A DNA stretch of 64,000 bases from Sulfurimonas sp. HSL-3221. GTDB lineage: Bacteria > Campylobacterota > Campylobacteria > Campylobacterales > Sulfurimonadaceae. Every line of letters begins with the position of its first letter. The stretch's first letter is position 1. A model generated the notes under the pieces. The model ran no database searches and was not told where the DNA came from. It was given only the letters and a program-made list of their open reading frames with translations. This document shows positions 40,524 through 48,668 of this stretch, piece after piece. A program made the position numbers and the translations under genes. The DNA is taken from assembly GCF_021044585.1 (NCBI RefSeq), contig NZ_CP087998.1, forward strand, positions 1,488,001 to 1,552,000, read 5' to 3'.

Positions 40524-41246
40524 ATGCCCGCCGAACGCACCGCTTCATCGCACCCCCTCTACCTCTGCGCCCCCGTCAACGCCCTCGTGGAGGGGATCTA
40601 CGAGGAGAACATCCCCCTGGCCGAGATCAAGCGCCACGGCGACTTCGGCCTGGGCACCTTCGACGACCTGGACGGGGAGATGGTGATGCTGGACGGCGAC
40701 GTCTACCAGATCACCGCCGACGGGGAGGCCCACGGCGTCGCCGACACCAAACACACCCCCTTTGCCGTCGTTACCTTTTTCGAACCGACCTTCAGGGTGA
40801 CGTTCGAAGAGGCGATGGAGTACGATGCCTTCCTCGCGCGCCTCGATGACCTGCTGCCTTCGCCCAACCTCTTCTACGCCCTCCGCATCCGCGGCCGCTT
40901 CGACCTGGTCCGGGCGCGCTCCGTCCCCAAGCAGCACAACTACCGGCCGCTCAGTGAAGCGGCCGCCGAACAGCACGAATTCCGCTTCGAGGACGCGGAA
41001 GGGTGCCTCGCCGGCTTTTACACGCCCGCGTTCATGGCGTCGCTCAACGTGCCCGGCCTGCACCTGCACTTTCTTACACAGGATCGCCGCCGCGGCGGCC
41101 ACCTACTGGAGTGCCGCACCCGCGGCGTTACCGTCGAGGTGCAGATGCTCCACACCCTCGAACTCTCCCTCCCCATGACGCACGACTACCTGACCCGCGA
41201 TTTCAGGCGCGACACGGCCGCAGACCTCGAGGCGGCGGAGAAGTAG
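40524..41246 (+). CDS. budA: Alpha-acetolactate decarboxylase
   Basis: A 240-residue acetolactate decarboxylase, which makes acetoin from acetolactate. The family pattern is visible: GDFGLGTFDDLDGEMVMLDG then VYQI near the start, and zinc-ligand His in GLHLHFL and RRRGGHLLEC. It starts at ATG 40524 (AAAGGAG six bases upstream). Cytoplasmic, no signal. It follows the gerW/DUF2953 pair after a 57-bp gap. An acetolactate synthase is not in the window. Confidence 0.93.
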   Translation: MPAERTASSHPLYLCAPVNALVEGIYEENIPLAEIKRHGDFGLGTFDDLDGEMVMLDGDVYQITADGEAHGVADTKHTPFAVVTFFEPTFRVTFEEAMEYDAFLARLDDLLPSPNLFYALRIRGRFDLVRARSVPKQHNYRPLSEAAAEQHEFRFEDAEGCLAGFYTPAFMASLNVPGLHLHFLTQDRRRGGHLLECRTRGVTVEVQMLHTLELSLPMTHDYLTRDFRRDTAADLEAAEK

Positions 41247-41479
41247 CGCCCGGGAGAGATGCGATTTTCCGCCTGCATCTACCGTAACCATCCCTCCGAC
41301 CGCACTGGACAAATATAGAGCATCCTGCCGTGGCGCAGCATGCGGACTCCCGGAGAAACGGCCTTTTCACAGCCACTTTTCTTAAAATACAAAGAGTATA
41401 ATATTCCACAAATATTTTTAAGGAAACCAATGACCCTCCGCACCGCCGCGCCCCTCCTCCCTTCCGAAAAGCACGCCCA

Positions 41480-41791
41480 ATGAACAATGAAATCCGCATC
41501 GACGAACGCTACGTCTCCTTTGCGAACATCGACTGCTTCGAGAACGCATGCCTTGTCATCGACCGCCTCCTTTATGTCACCGGCCAGGCCGAGCACGTCA
41601 ACCTCTACTGGAAAAAGATCATCCCGACGATCCCCCAGGCCTACTACGACCGCGACCCGAAAGCCGACGAGAAAGAGGCCCTGCTCTACCTTGTCTGCTC
41701 CAACGTCTTCTACCTCGAAGAGCTCTTTGAGAACGAAGAGGACGAGGAGGGGCTCAATGCCCTGAAGCGCGCCGAACTGGAGTGCTGCTAA
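41480..41791 (+). CDS. cowN: CowN, CO-protection protein for nitrogenase
   Basis: A 103-residue CowN, which lets nitrogenase work in the presence of carbon monoxide. Family motifs are RYVSFANIDCFENA near the start, YWKKIIPTIP in the middle, and NVFYLEELFENEEDEEGL then LKRAELECC at the end; these match the RYVSF..IDC, NV.YIEELFE and EECC pattern of CowN. It lies about 30 kb from the nif block, alone. CowN is best known from Alpha- and Gammaproteobacteria and Azotobacter, so its presence here is notable. Confidence 0.88.
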   Translation: MNNEIRIDERYVSFANIDCFENACLVIDRLLYVTGQAEHVNLYWKKIIPTIPQAYYDRDPKADEKEALLYLVCSNVFYLEELFENEEDEEGLNALKRAELECC

Positions 41792-41807
41792 GCAGCACCG
41801 CCCGCGC

Positions 41808-41898
41808 ACCCACTACCCACTACCCACTACCCACTACCCACTACCCACTACCCACTACCCACTACCCACTACCCACTACCCACTACCTAATACCTAAT
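41808..41898 (+). repeat. Heptanucleotide tandem repeat (ACCCACT)x11 plus two variants
   Basis: Eleven perfect copies of ACCCACT run from 41808 to 41884, then two ACCTAAT copies (41885-41898). It lies after cowN and immediately upstream of the MarR-gene promoter. No spacers between units, so it is not a CRISPR array. The length could change by slippage and affect the neighbouring promoter. Confidence 0.95.
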
Positions 41899-41907
41899 AC
41901 TCATCCC

Positions 41908-41936
41908 TTGACTATCACAGATATTTGCAATATACT
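41908..41936 (+). promoter_or_regulatory. Sigma-70-type promoter of the MarR operon
   Basis: TTGACT (41908-41913), 17 bases, TATACT (41931-41936). It lies 10 bp after the heptanucleotide repeat and 30 bp before the MarR start. It overlaps the operator. Confidence 0.65.
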
Positions 41937-41958
41937 TGTGTACTCAAATATATTGCAA
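41925..41958. promoter_or_regulatory. Inverted-repeat operator of the MarR gene
   Basis: TTGCAATATA (41925-41934) and TATATTGCAA (41949-41958) are perfect 10-bp inverted arms with a 14-bp spacer TTGTGTACTCAA-like near-palindrome. The left arm covers the -10 box, so binding would block transcription. The MarR protein itself is the likely ligand-responsive binder. Confidence 0.65.
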
Positions 41959-41967
41959 GGATATTTC

Positions 41968-42381
41968 ATGGCTTCAAAACTGGAATGGCTCTTCGCCTTC
42001 TCCTCCGCGCATGCGAAACTCTTCAAGCAGGTCGACCGGGCGCTCAGCGTCCACGGCATCAGCTTTTCGGAGTTTTACATTTTGCACCGGCTCCAAAATG
42101 AGCCCGGACGGGCCATGCGGCGCATCGACCTGGCCGAAGAGGTCGGGATGAGCGCCTCGGGGATCACCCGGGCGCTGAACCCGCTGGAGAAGCTGGGGCT
42201 GGTGCAGAAAGAGAAAAACCCCAGGGACGCGCGGGTGAGCCTCGTCAAGCTCTCCGACACCGGGGTACAGCAGTCCACCGACGCCCTGGCAACGGTGCAG
42301 TCAACCCTCGACACCCTGTTCTCGCCGCTGGAAACGGGCGATATCGACGCCTGCATGGCGATCGCGGCAAAACTAAACTAA
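41968..42381 (+). CDS. MarR-family transcriptional regulator
   Basis: A 137-residue MarR regulator. The winged helix is plain: RIDLAEEVGMSASGITRALNPLEKLGLV with the wing KEKNPRDARVSLVKLS. I start at 41968, five bases after AAGGAT; the frame extends upstream into the heptanucleotide repeat but that part is not coding. An inverted-repeat operator overlaps its promoter, so it is probably autorepressed. The acetyltransferase gene is 10 bp downstream in the same operon and is the likely second target. Confidence 0.93.
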   Translation: MASKLEWLFAFSSAHAKLFKQVDRALSVHGISFSEFYILHRLQNEPGRAMRRIDLAEEVGMSASGITRALNPLEKLGLVQKEKNPRDARVSLVKLSDTGVQQSTDALATVQSTLDTLFSPLETGDIDACMAIAAKLN

Positions 42382-42391
42382 GGAGAGCACT

Positions 42392-43048
42392 ATGCTGGAC
42401 CCGGCAAAAAAACACCCCATGGTGATGCCCGACGGCACCGCCGTCCCGCAGGTCGTCCACCTGAGGGCGGTCATAGACCACCCCCGCATCGAGGTGGGCG
42501 AATTCAGCTACTACCACAACTTCGAAAAGCTGGAAGATTACGCGGGCTATCTTGCCCCCTACCTCTTCCCCCTCAGCCTCGACAGGCTCATCATCGGCAA
42601 GTTCGTCCAGATCGCCCACGGGGTGCGCTTTATTACCAGTTCGGCCAACCACGCCATGGGCGGGTTCTCCACCTACCCCTTCGACAACTTCACGATGAGC
42701 GCGGAGACAACAGGCGCGGACATTGTCGCCATGTTCGAAAAGTCCGGCAACCGCGGCGACACCGTCGTCGGCAACGACGTCTGGATCGGGCTGGGAGCCA
42801 CGATCATGCCGGGGGTGACCATCGGCGACGGCGCGATCATCGGCAGCCATGCCGTTGTCGCGGCAGACGTGGCGCCCTACACCGTCGTGGCGGGCAACCC
42901 GGCGCGCCCCGTCCGCAAGCGCTTCGACGACGAGGTGACGGCGGCGCTGCTTGCCATCCGCTGGTGGGAGTGGCCGTTAGAGAAGATCGAGAAACACATC
43001 GACGTCATTACCGGCGGCGACATCGACGCGCTGAAAGCCCTAGCTTAG
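42392..43048 (+). CDS. Left-handed beta-helix acetyltransferase (CatB/Vat-type)
   Basis: A 218-residue acetyltransferase of the xenobiotic acetyltransferase group (CatB, Vat). The hexapeptide repeats show as IGLGATIMPGVTIGDGAIIGSHAV and VVGNDVWIG. The catalytic His is probably that of SANHAMGGFSTYPF, the usual motif. The C-terminus ends in a helical tail. It is co-transcribed with the MarR gene. The acceptor substrate is unknown; drug or metabolite detoxification is inference. Confidence 0.9.
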   Translation: MLDPAKKHPMVMPDGTAVPQVVHLRAVIDHPRIEVGEFSYYHNFEKLEDYAGYLAPYLFPLSLDRLIIGKFVQIAHGVRFITSSANHAMGGFSTYPFDNFTMSAETTGADIVAMFEKSGNRGDTVVGNDVWIGLGATIMPGVTIGDGAIIGSHAVVAADVAPYTVVAGNPARPVRKRFDDEVTAALLAIRWWEWPLEKIEKHIDVITGGDIDALKALA

Positions 43049-43069
43049 GGCAGCGGCGCACGGAAAAAG

Positions 43070-43609
43070 CTACTTTACAGAAGTAACCATCTTCTCAAAA
43101 TCGTCGAACTTTTCCAGTGCACCTTCCGCCGCAGACCACTTGCGCACGTTTTCAAGATCAAAAGCGTTTTGCTGTGCTACCCAGACCGCCTGCTGTAAGG
43201 ACTGCTCATCCTTCCAGTGATAATATGCCGCTAGCCTGTCTTTGATGCAATCCGTCGGGGTCAGCAGGCGCAAAACGCCGGCATCGGTATCGAGTTCCGC
43301 AATCTCTTCCACCGGGGCATCGCCTACGCCGAGAGGCCCGGAGGGAAATTCGATGAAAAAATGACTGTCGGGATGAACGAAATAGCGTTCCTTCTCACTG
43401 AAACCGAGCGCCTCCATTACCCTCTTGATCTTCTTGAACTGTTCGTTATAGCGATTGATCAGGTCAATATCATACGAAGTATATTCGCCCCGGCTGTAGA
43501 TCTCGACACAGGAACCGCCGGAGAGCACGACGGGGATGTTTTCTGCCTCCAATGCTTCACACAGGAATCCCGCAAGTTCCGGCATGCTCATTGCCGCTAT
43601 CGTTTTCAC
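43070..43609 (-). CDS. Nucleotidyltransferase-fold protein (AbiEii/DUF6036-like)
   Basis: A 179-residue protein with the nucleotidyltransferase signature: VLSGGSCVEIYS gives the G-G/S helix and YTSYDIDL the DxD metal site. A C-terminal helical part follows. It resembles AbiEii/DUF6036 proteins, many of which are toxins. It overlaps the winged-helix gene upstream by four bases, an arrangement typical of AbiE-type toxin-antitoxin systems. The toxin role is inferred from order and fold. Confidence 0.8.
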   Translation of the reverse strand: MKTIAAMSMPELAGFLCEALEAENIPVVLSGGSCVEIYSRGEYTSYDIDLINRYNEQFKKIKRVMEALGFSEKERYFVHPDSHFFIEFPSGPLGVGDAPVEEIAELDTDAGVLRLLTPTDCIKDRLAAYYHWKDEQSLQQAVWVAQQNAFDLENVRKWSAAEGALEKFDDFEKMVTSVK

Positions 43610-43935
43610 AGCGGTTTCGCCGGGCGGCGGGGGCGCTTGCGCTGCATCACCAGCTTCTCCCGCAATTCGGGTCGGTAATAGGTACGCGCCTTTTCAAGTA
43701 AGCCCGTCAGTTCCGGCAAAAAGGCGTATCGCGGGTTAAAGAAATAGACCCTTGTCCGCCCGGACATCTTGCTCAGCAGTACCCCGCCCTCTTCCAGATT
43801 GGCAAGCTGTTGCTGGACGGAGGTCAGCGTCACGTCGAGATAGCGGGAAATCTCCCTGGCATACCCCTCATCGAAAGCCAACAGGTACTGTAAAACCATT
43901 TCGCGGCTTCTTGTTCCAAACAGTGCTTCCAGCAT
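43606..43935 (-). CDS. Winged-helix regulator (putative antitoxin)
   Basis: A 109-residue winged-helix protein: FDEGYAREISRYLDVTLTSVQQQLANLEEGGVL is a clear helix-turn-helix with wing following (SGRTRVYFFNPRY). The C-terminus is basic. It overlaps the nucleotidyltransferase gene by 4 bp and precedes it, so the two are co-translated. Either antitoxin/autorepressor of that gene or a general regulator; the first fits the arrangement. Confidence 0.82.
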   Translation of the reverse strand: MLEALFGTRSREMVLQYLLAFDEGYAREISRYLDVTLTSVQQQLANLEEGGVLLSKMSGRTRVYFFNPRYAFLPELTGLLEKARTYYRPELREKLVMQRKRPRRPAKPL

Positions 43936-44061
43936 ACCGGCTCCTTTGATTTATAATATTGTTTATTTGATACAATAATTATATCATATAACACAACTAT
44001 TAGTTCATAGGGAAATCGACACCACTATTAATGCGCTGAAACGCTGCAGCCGGGAGAGCTT

Positions 44062-44313
44062 CTAATCCTTCAGGCGCTTCTCCAGCAGCTCGCGCTTAAA
44101 CTTCTCCTGCGCCTCTTTTGCTCTCTCGCGCTCCGCGTCACGCTGCCGCAGCCGCTCTTTGAAAACCGCTTCCTGCTTCTTCTGCTCGGCGGTCAGCTCC
44201 TTTTTCGGGGCGGGCTTCTCCTCCTCTTCATAGGGGACGATAACGCCGACGCTGACGGCGGAAGCCATGCTGCCATAGAGCAGGAAAGCCGCTGCAAATA
44301 TGCTCTTTTTCAT
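44062..44313 (-). CDS. Small exported charged protein
   Basis: An 83-residue protein with a signal peptide (MKKSIFAAAFLLYGSMASA), then a short acidic stretch, a Pro/Lys linker and a strongly charged helical region rich in Glu, Lys and Arg (KERLRQRDAERERAKEAQE). It may form a coiled coil in the periplasm. No family recognised. Confidence 0.7.
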   Translation of the reverse strand: MKKSIFAAAFLLYGSMASAVSVGVIVPYEEEEKPAPKKELTAEQKKQEAVFKERLRQRDAERERAKEAQEKFKRELLEKRLKD

Positions 44314-44383
44314 ACGCTGATCCTTTTGACACTATGCACCTGCACATTATGAAATATTGTAGCCAACATCTTTTCATCTCATC

Positions 44384-44593
44384 AGCTTCGACACGTCGAA
44401 ACACATAAAATCAAATCCATACTTGGCATGAGTACTTTTCTCTATCTTTTCTTTTTACAAAGAAAAGAAACAAAAGAAAATCGTCGTTGCGCGAATCGCA
44501 CGCTGCTCCCGGCTTTATGCCTCCGCAGCGGCTTTCAAGGCACGCTTAACGACAGGTCGCCTATTGATCAATGCGCTTCGATGAATCGAAGCT
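44384..44593 (+). repeat. Dispersed element copy E1 (internal deletion)
   Basis: A 210-bp derivative lacking module 1 and the first A/T hairpin, as in A1, though its junction sequence differs (TTGGCATGAG...). Module 2 is complete, with GCTGC / GCAGC. It is joined to E2 by the same AGTAAAAGAAAGAG linker found between C1 and C2. Confidence 0.88.
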
Positions 44594-44607
44594 AGTAAAA
44601 GAAAGAG

Positions 44608-44760
44608 AGCTTCGACACGTCGAAGCGCATCAATAAAATAGACCCTTGGGCCTTGAGCGCGATCCTTATAAGCCATCCCGGAGGCACAAAGCCGGGAGGG
44701 ATGAGCGATTCGCGAAAGGCCGCTTTTTGTGCTACTTTTTCTAAAAAAGTGGCAAAGAGA
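44608..44760 (+). repeat. Dispersed element copy E2 (5' half only)
   Basis: The left end and module 1 (ATCCC / GGGAT, outer GGCCTT / AAGGCC) are present, then the first A/T hairpin (AAAAAAGTGGC), after which the copy stops. Module 2 and the right end are missing. It ends 40 bp before the MATE gene stop. Confidence 0.88.
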
Positions 44761-44800
44761 CTACTGTTAAATTGTCAGTCTAAATAATGAGAGGAATAGA

Positions 44801-46153
44801 TCATATTTTCGTCTTCAACCACTTGCGCCGGGCAAAGATCTTCCAGAAGATGAACCCTTTGATGAAGGTTTCCACCGTCATGATGATGTAGACGGCAATG
44901 ATGCCGAAGCCCAGTTTCATGGCGATGTAGGAGGGAATGACCCGCAGCAGCCAGAGCGCGGCGATGTTGATCTTCAGCGGCGTGCGGGTGTCCCCCGCGC
45001 CGCGCAGGACGTTGCTGAGCACGAAAAGCACGGCCAGCGGCACCTGGGAGAGGCCGACGAGGCGCAGGTAGAGCGACGCCTGCTGTACGGTCGCGGGATC
45101 GTGGGTGAACATCCGCACAAAGAGCTCCGGCCAGATGACCATGACAAGCCCGAATACTCCCATGAATGTCGCGGCGACTTTGAGGCTGTAAAGCCCTCCC
45201 TCGTAGGCCTCCTCGGGGCGCTTCGCCCCCAGCTGCTGCCCGACGATGGCCATCGCCGCGACGGCGAAGCCGAAGCCCGGCATAAAGGCGAGTCCCTCCA
45301 CGCGCAGCCCCACCTGGTAGCCCGCCAGGGCCGCCGTGCCATAGGAGGCGATGACCCAGATGAAGAGCAGGAAGGAGCTGACGGTGATGAGGCGCTCCAG
45401 CGCCGCGTGGCTGCCGACCTTGACGGCGCGCTTCAGGTCCGGCAGGTTCCACAGCGGCAGAAAATGCAGCCGCGCGTCGCGGCGCCGCAGCAGCAATAGG
45501 TAGAGCACGATGTTGAGGCCGTAGGAGGCCACCGTCGCATAGGCCGCCCCGGCGACGCCCATCGCGGGCAGTCCCCAGTGGCCGAAGATGAGCAGGTAGT
45601 CCAGCAGGGCGTTGACCCCGGCGGAGGCGAGCTTGATGTACAAAGAGCTCTTCGTATCGCCCGCCGCGCTGAGCTGGTTGTAAAAGAGCGCGTCGAGGAA
45701 GATGAGAGGGAAGCCGATAGAGAGCGCGCCGAAATAGACGCCGCCGTAGTGCACGACGTCCTCCCCCGTGCCCAGCAGGCGGTAAAACTCGTCGGCAAAG
45801 AGGGTGCCCGCCGCGGTAAAGGGGAGCGAGAGCAGCAGCGCAAAAGCGCCCAGGGTAAAGAGCAGCGCATTGGCCCTTTTGCGGCGCCGCGCACCGATGA
45901 GCCGCGCCGTCACGGCGTTGCCCCCGACGACGTAAAGGGTGATGACGACGTTGACGACCATGATGAACTGCATGCTCGTCCCGACCGCCGCCAGGGCGGA
46001 GACGCTCAGCAGTCCTACCATCAGCATGTCGACGAGGATCTGCAGGACGTCGAGGAGGTGTTTGAAAGCCGCGGGCAGCGCCAGCCGCAGCACCTCGCGC
46101 AGGCGCGCGTTTGGCCGCAGAGACGTCAATATGGAGCGGGACGGTTGGTTCAT
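44801..46153 (-). CDS. MATE-family efflux transporter
   Basis: A 450-residue MATE transporter with about 12 hydrophobic segments. Family features are LALPAAFKHLLDVLQILVDM near the start, SALAAVGTSMQFIMVVNVVI, GGNAVTARLIGA and the second-half counterpart GFGFAVAAMAIVGQQLGAKRPEEA. It exports cationic compounds by H+ or Na+ antiport. I start at ATG 46153, with AGGAAG upstream; an in-frame ATG at 46183 lacks a ribosome site. The 3' end lies next to element copy E2. Confidence 0.92.
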   Translation of the reverse strand: MNQPSRSILTSLRPNARLREVLRLALPAAFKHLLDVLQILVDMLMVGLLSVSALAAVGTSMQFIMVVNVVITLYVVGGNAVTARLIGARRRKRANALLFTLGAFALLLSLPFTAAGTLFADEFYRLLGTGEDVVHYGGVYFGALSIGFPLIFLDALFYNQLSAAGDTKSSLYIKLASAGVNALLDYLLIFGHWGLPAMGVAGAAYATVASYGLNIVLYLLLLRRRDARLHFLPLWNLPDLKRAVKVGSHAALERLITVSSFLLFIWVIASYGTAALAGYQVGLRVEGLAFMPGFGFAVAAMAIVGQQLGAKRPEEAYEGGLYSLKVAATFMGVFGLVMVIWPELFVRMFTHDPATVQQASLYLRLVGLSQVPLAVLFVLSNVLRGAGDTRTPLKINIAALWLLRVIPSYIAMKLGFGIIAVYIIMTVETFIKGFIFWKIFARRKWLKTKI

Positions 46154-46208
46154 TAATAGTTGCTTCCTGCCTGCACCCGCCATCGGTGCGGCAATGGTTA
46201 AGATGGTG

Positions 46209-46982
46209 TTAACGCGGCGGGAGGGCCGAGACGTGCAGGACGACGGAGCGCCTGCTGGAGCGTCTGTTCTCGATGACGCTGCCGCCGTGGGGGAAAAGCG
46301 GGTGCCAGATAAGGGCGTCGCCGCTGCGGAAGGCGAACGCCTCCTCGCTCAGACCGGCCGCTTCGTACTGCCGCTTCAGCGTCTCCTGGTACCGGCGCCA
46401 TGCGTCGGGATCCTGTGGCGGCATTGTATCGAAACGTTCGTAGAATCGGTGCGGCAGCCCGTAGCGCTCCGCCGCGACCCGGTGGGCGCCTTTGACCCCC
46501 GTCAGCGTGCCGTTCTGCGGCGTCGTGTCTTCCAGGGCGATCCAGATCCTGAAATAGGGTTCCCCAGGCATCACGTGAAAGACGGGGATGTCCCGGTGCA
46601 GCGGCTGCTGGCTCCCCTGCAAAAAGGTGATCGAAGTCCGCAGCGACGGCCCCAGGCCGAACAGCAGCTCCTGCAATTTTACAATGGTGCGCTCCGCGAA
46701 GAGGGCATTGATCTCGGGAATTTCATCGTGCAGACCGATCAGGCGCGGGTAGGTGCCGTCGGCTTTTTTGTTCGCCGCCAGGGCTTTGACGTTGGCAACT
46801 GTCCAGTCGTCCAGCGCGTCGTTGACCTTCTCGACCGTGTTGTCGCCGATTGCTCCCCTGTAGAGGTAGCAGCCGTCCGCGTTGAACTGGTCGACTATGG
46901 CCCTCTCCTCCCCGGAGAGACCGAGGTAGCGGGGATGCTTTCGGTAGTTTTCATACTCGAACCAATGTTTTTCCGTCGGCAT
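46209..46982 (-). CDS. Phytanoyl-CoA dioxygenase (PhyH) family protein
   Basis: A 257-residue Fe(II)/2-oxoglutarate dioxygenase. Iron ligands: HRDIPVFHV (His-x-Asp) and the distal His of HPLFPHGGS; the Arg of SRRSVVLHV probably binds 2-oxoglutarate. The jelly-roll core includes FRIWIALEDTTPQNGTL and TGVKGAHRV. The start is not firm: ATG 46982, or GTG 46997 which has GGGGAG seven bases upstream. The substrate is unknown. It overlaps or nearly abuts the PD-(D/E)XK gene upstream. Confidence 0.88.
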   Translation of the reverse strand: MPTEKHWFEYENYRKHPRYLGLSGEERAIVDQFNADGCYLYRGAIGDNTVEKVNDALDDWTVANVKALAANKKADGTYPRLIGLHDEIPEINALFAERTIVKLQELLFGLGPSLRTSITFLQGSQQPLHRDIPVFHVMPGEPYFRIWIALEDTTPQNGTLTGVKGAHRVAAERYGLPHRFYERFDTMPPQDPDAWRRYQETLKRQYEAAGLSEEAFAFRSGDALIWHPLFPHGGSVIENRRSSRRSVVLHVSALPPR

Positions 46983-47062
46983 CGGCCCTACTTTCACTGC
47001 ACTGCTCCCCTCTCCATTGTCACGCTTTTTAGACGATAAAGCAATTTCTGTTCGACCCCGCG

Positions 47063-48043
47063 TCAAAAGAGCGTCGGCTGCCGCAGCTGCCGGTAGAGCT
47101 CCAGCACGCCCGGAAGCCTTACCGCCCTGCCCAGCCGCCCCGCTTCCCAGTAGGAGGGTTTCAGCAGTTCATCAAAGAGCAGCTGCTTCTCCAGCGGGTC
47201 GACGTAGTTCACCATCTTAACATCATCGGGCCTGCCGCCGCGCAGACGGGTGACGAAGAGCTGCCGGGCGACCAGTTCCCGTTCGCGCTGGGTGTAGACG
47301 GCGTCGATGACATCGCGGTAGGTGTTGTAGTCGTTGGCGGGAAGACGGCTGCGGTTGTTCAGCATGGAGAGGTAGTGCTTCAGCTCCGGGGCACGGAGCA
47401 TGGCGACGAACGCATCGGGCAGGAGTGGTTCGGGCTCCTTGTAAAGCCCCAGGCCCGCTTCGCCGTAGAGCAGAATGCCTACATGCTCGAAGCGGTTGCC
47501 GAACGTCTGCAAATACTTGGTGAGAAACCGCTCGTCAAGGGCGACGTAGACGTGGTTGCTGAAACGGGAGTAGCCGTCAAGCTGGCGGTAGAGGCGGTCG
47601 AGGTTGTCCTTGTCGCTCTTGATCTCGACGGCAACGAGCGTTTCGTTTTCCGAGAGAGCGTAGAGGTCCGGACGGACACTTACATTCCACTGCGTAAACT
47701 CGTGGATGATGGTTGTCCCCTCCCCGTAGCGTTCGCGCAGGAAGGTTTCGGCGGCCTCGCGCAATTCCGCCTCGTTCGACGCCGGGGCGGGCCGCAGCTT
47801 GCGGTACTTGGCGAGGAAGCTTTTGTTGTCCCGGTCGCGGCGTTGGCGCGGGGTCATCTCCGCGTAGGCCTGCCGCACATAGCCTTCGTCCTCCCCGCTG
47901 CTGCAGTAATCAGACAACTGCTTGCGGCGCCGCGTCAGGCGGCGGGGGAGAAAGGGGTTGTCGCGCTGCGTTTCGAGCAGGGCTTCGTCGGCGGTGATGG
48001 CATTGAGAAGCGCGAGGACTTCATTGGCGTTGACGGCATCCAT
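47063..48043 (-). CDS. PD-(D/E)XK nuclease-fold protein (Sce7726-like)
   Basis: A 326-residue protein with a restriction-endonuclease-like core: RPDLYALSENETLVAVEIKSDKDNLDRL shows the Asp, then the E-x-K of the active site, and DGYSRFSNHVYVALDE follows as in the Sce7726 family. The flanking parts are helical. Such proteins are often DNA-acting and tied to mobile elements or defence, but no partner gene is apparent here. It is followed by the PhyH gene on the same strand. Confidence 0.8.
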   Translation of the reverse strand: MDAVNANEVLALLNAITADEALLETQRDNPFLPRRLTRRRKQLSDYCSSGEDEGYVRQAYAEMTPRQRRDRDNKSFLAKYRKLRPAPASNEAELREAAETFLRERYGEGTTIIHEFTQWNVSVRPDLYALSENETLVAVEIKSDKDNLDRLYRQLDGYSRFSNHVYVALDERFLTKYLQTFGNRFEHVGILLYGEAGLGLYKEPEPLLPDAFVAMLRAPELKHYLSMLNNRSRLPANDYNTYRDVIDAVYTQRERELVARQLFVTRLRGGRPDDVKMVNYVDPLEKQLLFDELLKPSYWEAGRLGRAVRLPGVLELYRQLRQPTLF

Positions 48044-48119
48044 GGCGCGATTATAGCGCGTAGCCGGGTGCGGCGGCGAAAAGATGGCAGCAAATACTAT
48101 GTGACGGATGCGGTGCCGT

Positions 48120-48668
48120 TCAGAGCTTCGCGAGCCCGGTTCTTTGCAATACCTTCAGTACGCCGATGACGGCCATCACCGCCAATATCTCCCACTGCCA
48201 GTAGGCGAGCGCCTTCTGCGCCATGACGAAGTGGACCGTTACCAGCAGCAGGGCAACGTAGATGAGCCGGTGGTACCTGTAAAACCTGGCAAAGAGCTTC
48301 GGCAAGGAGGTGACGGCCATAAAAAGCAAAATGGCGAAGGCGCTCACCCCGAGATAGATGAAGGGCCGCTTCAGCGTCTCATCAAAGGCAACGGCAGGAT
48401 CGAGCTCCATGTCGAGGATGACGAAATTGGAAAAGTGCAGCAGGGCGTAGAAGAAGGCGAAGAGCCCCACCATGCGCCGGTAGCGCAGCAGCCGGATCTT
48501 CTTCTTTACCAGGGAGATGGTCGTCGCCGCGTAGAGCAGCGTCAAAGCGCTGTAACCGGTCACGGTGTAGATCGTCTTGACGGGGTCTTCCGCCCCGCCG
48601 GCGAAGAGGCGGTAGAGCAGGAAGAGCAGCGGGGAGAGACAGAGGAGGAAAAGGAGCGTTCTTTTCAA
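48120..48668 (-). CDS. msrQ: MsrQ, heme-binding membrane subunit of MsrPQ
   Basis: A 182-residue MsrQ (YedZ), with about five or six membrane segments, that passes electrons from the quinone pool to MsrP. His residues suited to heme binding lie in the ALLHFSNFV and [19 protein letters not shown] segments. It starts four bases inside the msrP stop (ATGA overlap), so the two are coupled. Together they repair oxidised periplasmic Met, useful in a microaerobe. Confidence 0.95.
   Translation of the reverse strand: MKRTLLFLLCLSPLLFLLYRLFAGGAEDPVKTIYTVTGYSALTLLYAATTISLVKKKIRLLRYRRMVGLFAFFYALLHFSNFVILDMELDPAVAFDETLKRPFIYLGVSAFAILLFMAVTSLPKLFARFYRYHRLIYVALLLVTVHFVMAQKALAYWQWEILAVMAVIGVLKVLQRTGLAKL

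Noticed and set aside
41808-41898. CRISPR array
   Set aside because: Units are contiguous 7-mers with no spacers and no cas genes are present.
41782-41967. N-terminal extension of the MarR protein through the heptanucleotide repeat
   Set aside because: The frame is open but contains only repeat-derived Thr/His/Tyr/Pro and includes the operator; the ATG at 41968 has a ribosome site.
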